Position numbers and translations under genes: made by a program. Positions 39,412 to 43,079 of a stretch of DNA of 43,079 nt are shown here, in pieces (the stretch's first letter is position 1; each line of letters begins with the position of its first letter). Below the pieces are notes generated by a model, which made no database searches, was not told the DNA's origin, and saw only the letters and a list, made by a program, of their open reading frames with translations. Source of the DNA: DASVFB01 sp963815965 (GTDB lineage: Bacteria > Actinomycetota > Thermoleophilia > Gaiellales > Gaiellaceae); the NCBI GenBank assembly GCA_963815965.1, contig CAWFIT010000009.1, forward strand, positions 1 to 43,079. The letters run 5' to 3'.

Positions 39412-41398
39412 GTGGCGGCTCCGTCCTCGCTGCCATCGTCCTTGCGGAAGGGACGCTCGAGCCGCACGAGCCGTGCCTTGCGCGGCCCTTCGACTTCGCT
39501 CGCGTAGTCCTCCGCGACGAGCCGGTCGATTGCGACGCGCACGTAATCGCGCTTGCCCGCAACCTCCTCCTCGATCTGGTTCCGGGAGACCGGCTCTCCC
39601 CGGATCTCGAGACAACGGCTGACCCGCTCCATCAGCTCCGTCGGTCGGAACTCGCCCTCGTCGCCGCGGCTCTGGTCCGGTTCGAGTCGCCATGAGTACC
39701 CGTCCTCCCCGGGCGCCAGTACGAGCACGCCCGGGGTCGGCCGCGTCAGGTAGCCGGGGCGGTCTTTGTGCACGTCGATCCGCGCCTTGCCCGTTCCGCC
39801 CCTGACGAGCGGCGCGAGCCGTTTCATGCCGAGGTGGACCTCGGCCTTCGACTTCTTCCGTTCGCTCCCGATCGCCCAGGCGCCGCGCGCCTCGCGCGCC
39901 TTGACGACATTGTCCGAGAGCACAACGGCGACCGGCGCCTTCCGAATCGGGTCGATCAGCCGGTAGAACGTTTCGACGTCGGTGCCCGAGTCCGGGTTGA
40001 GGCCGTGCAGATTCAGCAGCGGGTTGAAGCCGTCGAGGACCGACAGTCTGCAAGCGCGCGAGCGCACGACCTCGAGCATGTCGGCGCGCCGGTCCTCGTC
40101 GAGCTTCTCGTCGGGGAGTACGTAGGCGAAGCGGCGAGCGATCGCGTCGTCGTCGACGCCGAGCAGTCGCAGCCGCTCGAGCAGCGCACCGCTGCCGACG
40201 TCGTCTCCGTCGACCCAAAGGACGCCGCGGCCAGCGGCGAGCTCGACGGACGCGGCGATCGCGAGGAGCCAGGTCTTGAGCGCCTCGCTCTCACCGGACA
40301 CGAGGTGGTTCAAGCCGGGGTAAAACAGCTCGATGATCTGCGGTGATTCCGGCGGTCGCGCGGCCTTCGCGACGATGTCCACGGGCGCCCACGAAGAAAA
40401 CTCCGGGGCGAGGTCGCGGGGCGAGGTCACGACCTCGCCCCCCTCCGTAGGAGGAGGGGGCGCGGGGCGAGGTCGTTTCGAGGACCTCCGGGGCGAAGTC
40501 GGGGCGAAGTCGGGGGCGAAGTCGCGGACGCCGCGGTGCTTCGCGATCACACGCTCGATCTCGGCGGTCGCACGGTTGCCGTACTTCGCCCGCGTCGGCT
40601 CGTGTTCGAGCGTCAGAGCGAGCGTCTCGGCGTCGGAGAGGCCCGCGTCGAGGCAGGCGCTCACGAAGCCGTAGGTCTGCTTGGAGCGGTCGTCCAGCGG
40701 TTCCCGCAGCCGGGCGAGCAGGTGCTCCGGGATGCTCTCGGGCAGTACCGCTTCGATGGGCGAGACGCGTATCGCCGACTCGGGCGGCGGCCCGAGCAGA
40801 TCGGCCAACTCGTCGGGCGCCCAGTCCCTGCTCCGCCCGATTGCCCGTGAGGATCCGCACCGGCAGCGAGTCGCCGCCGCGGGCGCGCCCTTTGTGGTTC
40901 CAGGTGCCGGGCAGCCTGAGCACCTTGTTCTCGGCCCAGCCGGCGTCCGCATGCAGCGAGTGCGCGAGCTGCCGGTTCAACCGTTCGAGATCGGCCGCCT
41001 CGTGCTCGCCAGGCAGTCCGAGATAGACGTGCCGTCCCTCGCCCGAGTGGACGAGCAGACCGCCGGGGCCGATCAGCAGCGACTCGAAGCCATTCAGGTC
41101 GCGGCGTCAACTGGTCGACGTCGGCGTAGAGCAGGTCGGAGGGGAGCGCACTGCCTTTCTTGCGGCTGGTGTTCGAGCGCAGGTAAGGCGCGACGTAGAC
41201 GTCGTCAAGGTCGGAGCGCTCGAGCGCCTCGTCGAGGAACCGCTCGTGGTCGTCGGGCCAGCGGCCGTAGCGTTCCTGCCACTTCTCGAACGTGTACTTG
41301 TCGCGCTCGTCGAAGTGGCCGCCGACGCCGAAGGCGAAGAAGAAGTACCCGTTGCGGTCGCCCCAGACACGCTCGACCCACGTTTCAGCGAAGCTCAC
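39408..41398 (-). CDS. primase-polymerase fused to RecA-like ATPase (element replication protein), frameshifted
   Basis: About 660 residues if repaired. GTG at 41398 overlaps the upstream stop. N-terminal archaeo-eukaryotic primase (prim-pol) signs: LLYADVD with metal-binding D93 and D95, LLVHSGEGRHVYLGL (SGxGxH), and NKVLRLPGTWNHKGRARGG. A Pro-rich linker (SKRPRPAPPPPTEGG) precedes a RecA/AAA_25-type ATPase: LVSGESEALKTWLLAIAA (P-loop variant lacking the GK pair), GVLWVDGDDVGSGALLERLR, CRLSVLDGFNPLLN and VAVVLSDNVVKARE. The C-terminus is winged-helix-like (VSRNQIEEEVAGKRDYVRVA). Frame changes near 41108 and 40845. It probably starts and drives replication of the element. The linker DNA holds the iterons. 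Confidence 0.85.
40405..40524. repeat. seven iteron-like repeats inside the replication gene (putative origin)
   Basis: Consensus GGGGCGARGTCG. Direct copies at 40405-40416, 40418-40428, 40464-40475, 40490-40500, 40501-40512, 40513-40524, and an inverted copy at 40431-40441. Copies two and three form an inverted repeat with a 2-bp gap. The copies are read in all three coding phases (DFAP, TSPR, RPRP), so conservation is at DNA level. Such clustered repeats in an initiator gene resemble iteron origins. Confidence 0.6.
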
Positions 41399-41556
41399 GC
41401 CGCGGCCTCATCGCCATCATCGTTGTCCTGCCTGAGCAGACCGATCCGCGCCAGGTAGTCGTGGCCCAGCCGGCCGGCAACGATGTCCAGCAGCACGTGA
41501 CACTTGGCCGGGTCGAGGTCGGCCGCCGACTCGACGACGAAGGCGTCGAGGAGCAT
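41395..41556 (-). CDS. small acidic protein, first gene of the element operon
   Basis: 53 residues from the ATG at 41556: MLLDAFVVESAADLDPAKCH, LLDIVAGRLGHDYLARIGLL and an acidic end DNDDGDEAA. The stop overlaps the primase-ATPase start (GTGA), as do the other junctions of this operon. The frame stays open upstream (VARRRFATVR), so the start may be earlier. Predicted all-helical; function unknown. Confidence 0.5.
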   Translation of the reverse strand: MLLDAFVVESAADLDPAKCHVLLDIVAGRLGHDYLARIGLLRQDNDDGDEAAA

Positions 41557-42253
41557 GCGGACGGTCGCGAACCGTCGGCGAGCTACATGTTCAGGTTCAG
41601 GGTCGTCTGATCGTCGAGGCGAGCCGCGCGAAGTGCGTGATGTCGCGACACGACGCGACCTCGTGATCTGACGCGAACGCGGAGCTCGCGCATGCGGTCG
41701 CGGACGTGCCGAGCGAATCACAGGCACGCTCCAGGCCGTCCGTAGCCGTAGCACCGAGAAGCCTGCCTTCTCGTGAACTTTGCCGACTACTTCACGCGAA
41801 GCGGACACTGGGCAGTCTTGACGGTGGCGTAAACCATCTCGCGCGAGTCTAGAGAGCGCGGTGGACGACGCCCTTCAACGCGGAGACCCGCTTGCGCGGG
41901 CCTCCCGAGATGAGTTACACACCCGCCTGCGCCCCGCCACAGAGCACCGACTACTGATGCGAAGTCTAGAGCGCGATCAGGATGACGCCGCCGACTTCAA
42001 CCGGCGATGCGTCCGTTTCCGGCATCGATCCGCATGGAACCGCTGCGTTGACGTCGCCGGCGTGAACACCACCGAGCAATCAACAGCAGCGCACTCACGT
42101 GCCGCCCAGGGAGACCGACCGCGGGAAGAACGGCCAGGCCACGCACTGGGGACGGTTGGAGCGCATGACAGCTCCGGCGCCGTAGACGAACACGCGAGAA
42201 GCGTTACGGCACCTGTCGCCCGCTTCGGCCTCCCCTGAGGGAGTACGCCGCTA
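41557..42253. other. gene-poor right flank of the element
   Basis: About 700 bases. No convincing gene is seen. The element operon's promoter should lie here, reading leftward. A strong stem-loop sits at 41882-41905. A sequence near 41795-41820 (minus strand CTGCCCAGTGTCC) faintly recalls the hairpin repeat family. The right attachment site, if the element ends before the cupin gene, would also be in this stretch; I found no matching direct repeat. Confidence 0.45.
41882..41905. terminator. strong stem-loop, possible terminator
   Basis: GGAGACCCGC-TTGC-GCGGGCCTCC forms a 10-bp stem with one A-C mismatch. No T tract follows on either strand, so intrinsic termination is uncertain. Confidence 0.4.
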
Positions 42254-42718
42254 CTAGTCCTCGTCCTCCCAATATTCGAGCTCGGGCCCCGGGCGAGCGA
42301 AGATGATCCGCTCGCCGGCGACGCTCCGCGCGCCGATCTTGCCGGTGTCGAGGTACTCGACGATGTCCGGCGCGATCAGCGTGGAGAGCATGAGGACGCG
42401 GACGGGCGCGTCCGTGTCGTTGCGGATCTGGTGCGCGCCCTCCTTGCCGCGCGGGAACGCGACGACGTCGCCCTGGCGCAGCTGCTGCTCGCCCTCGTGC
42501 GTGCGCAGCGTCGGCTCGCCGCGGAGGACGATCGCCCATTCCTCGTTCGCGTGGTGGGTGTGAAATGGCCCCTGCTTGTTACCCGGCTCGACCTCGTACA
42601 TGCTCGCGCCGATCAGCTCGGCGTCGGTGTGCGCGCCGACCCAGGCGTCCTTGAAGCGCCAGCCCTCGCGCTCTTCCGTGCGATCCCACTCGTCTGCGTT
42701 GAGATTGAAGATCTTCAT
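42254..42718 (-). CDS. cupin-2 domain protein
   Basis: 154 residues. Single-domain cupin with all metal ligands: GPFHTHHANEEWAIVLRG gives the motif-1 His-x-His and Glu, and FPRGKEGAHQIRND gives motif-2 His. MYEVEPGNKQGPFHTH and EEWAIVLRGEPTLRTHEG are typical of small actinobacterial cupins. The N-terminus (MKIFNLNADEWDRTEEREGW) and acidic C-terminus (LEYWEDED) are distinctive. Binds a metal and an unknown small ligand. It is probably chromosomal rather than part of the element. Confidence 0.9.
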   Translation of the reverse strand: MKIFNLNADEWDRTEEREGWRFKDAWVGAHTDAELIGASMYEVEPGNKQGPFHTHHANEEWAIVLRGEPTLRTHEGEQQLRQGDVVAFPRGKEGAHQIRNDTDAPVRVLMLSTLIAPDIVEYLDTGKIGARSVAGERIIFARPGPELEYWEDED

Positions 42719-43079
42719 GCCGCAAGCCTAGTAGTCCGATGTGAGCGAGGGCTCACGCGCCAAGATCGCAGCGTCACCAGCGAACTCGGCCGGCCGCCAC
42801 GCAATTGACCCGTTCAGGCTATGGCTGGTGCTCCATCCTCGCCGTACCGTGGCGGCTGAATAGCGGGGTAGCCAGCGCATCGCACACACCGTGATCGAAG
42901 TCCCGCCCCCTCCGTCATCGTGCCTTGCCATAGGCCGGGGGTGGGGTACCGATCGTGGGACGTTGTCTGCGCTGGCGACCCGGTTAACTCTTCGTAGGAG
43001 AGCGTTTAATCCGGCGAAACCGCCGCCGCCTTCAGCCGCCAAGCGCGGGCACGACACGCCGAGCTGCAGAACTTCTGCG
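42719..43079. other. window end without recognisable gene
   Basis: About 360 bases. The minus-strand open frame 42728-43057 (rich in Arg, Gly, Ser, Pro) has no family features and looks like noise. No tRNA or repeat recognised, and no dprA N-terminal sequence. Confidence 0.45.

Noticed and set aside
40405..40524. CRISPR-like reading of the clustered repeats
   Set aside because: Repeats are only 11-12 bp, spacing is irregular, one copy is inverted, and no cas genes are present.
41861..42238. Plus-strand open frame right of the element
   Set aside because: No ribosome site or recognisable domain; it runs through the stem-loop at 41882 and has random-like composition.
42728..43057. Possible gene at the right end
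   Set aside because: No motif, no ribosome site, and random-like composition.

Overview
The window is GC-rich, densely packed DNA from a bacterial chromosome. GTG starts and 4-base start/stop overlaps are frequent. The gene set points to a high-GC actinobacterium: GyrI-like and AHSA1/ArsR modules, a proton-translocating transhydrogenase with split alpha subunit, an AddAB/AdnAB-like helicase-nuclease, a baeRF/Vms1-like protein and a DUF3105 protein. A soil Thermoleophilia-type lineage is my best guess, from gene content only. Several genes are broken by single-base shifts, mostly in G/C runs. Many of these look like sequence errors rather than decay.

Layout. 0-3.7 kb: PAP2 phosphatase, small membrane protein, Ppx/GppA phosphatase, and a two-CBS-domain protein coupled to glutamate dehydrogenase. 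At 3.76 kb lies tRNA-Leu(UAA); a degenerate copy of its 3' part sits at 12.41 kb. The 8.6 kb between them is an accessory-looking block: GyrI-like protein, two acetyltransferases, ArsR-AHSA1 pair, ECF sigma/membrane partner, RibD-like reductase, secreted cupin and FnIII proteins, small membrane proteins. It also carries eight copies of a degenerate hairpin repeat seen almost nowhere else. 12.5-19.7 kb: DUF3105 protein, RmuC, baeRF protein, TrxB, CorA, PAS protein, endonuclease III, and a second ArsR-AHSA1 pair with its own palindromic operator. 19.7-26 kb: a two-subunit helicase-nuclease operon. 26-36 kb: zinc-ribbon protein, topoisomerase IB remnant, IDH-like dehydrogenase, phosphoesterase, pntAA-pntAB-pntB, then an amino-acid-related group (aminotransferase, ABC exporter, ornithine-cyclodeaminase family, FAD oxidoreductase).

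36-42 kb: dprA is cut off just before its conserved RFPARNRIIAGL motif. Beyond the break are a secreted RCC1-repeat/MBG/PASTA protein and a compact leftward operon of four overlapping genes: small ORF, primase-polymerase/ATPase, excisionase-like protein, tyrosine integrase. This looks like a minimal integrative element. Within the primase-ATPase gene, seven copies of a 11-12 bp repeat (GGGGCGARGTCG) occur in all three reading phases. That suggests a DNA-level function, most simply an iteron-type replication origin inside the initiator gene, as in phage lambda gene O. A cupin gene and about 360 featureless bases end the window.
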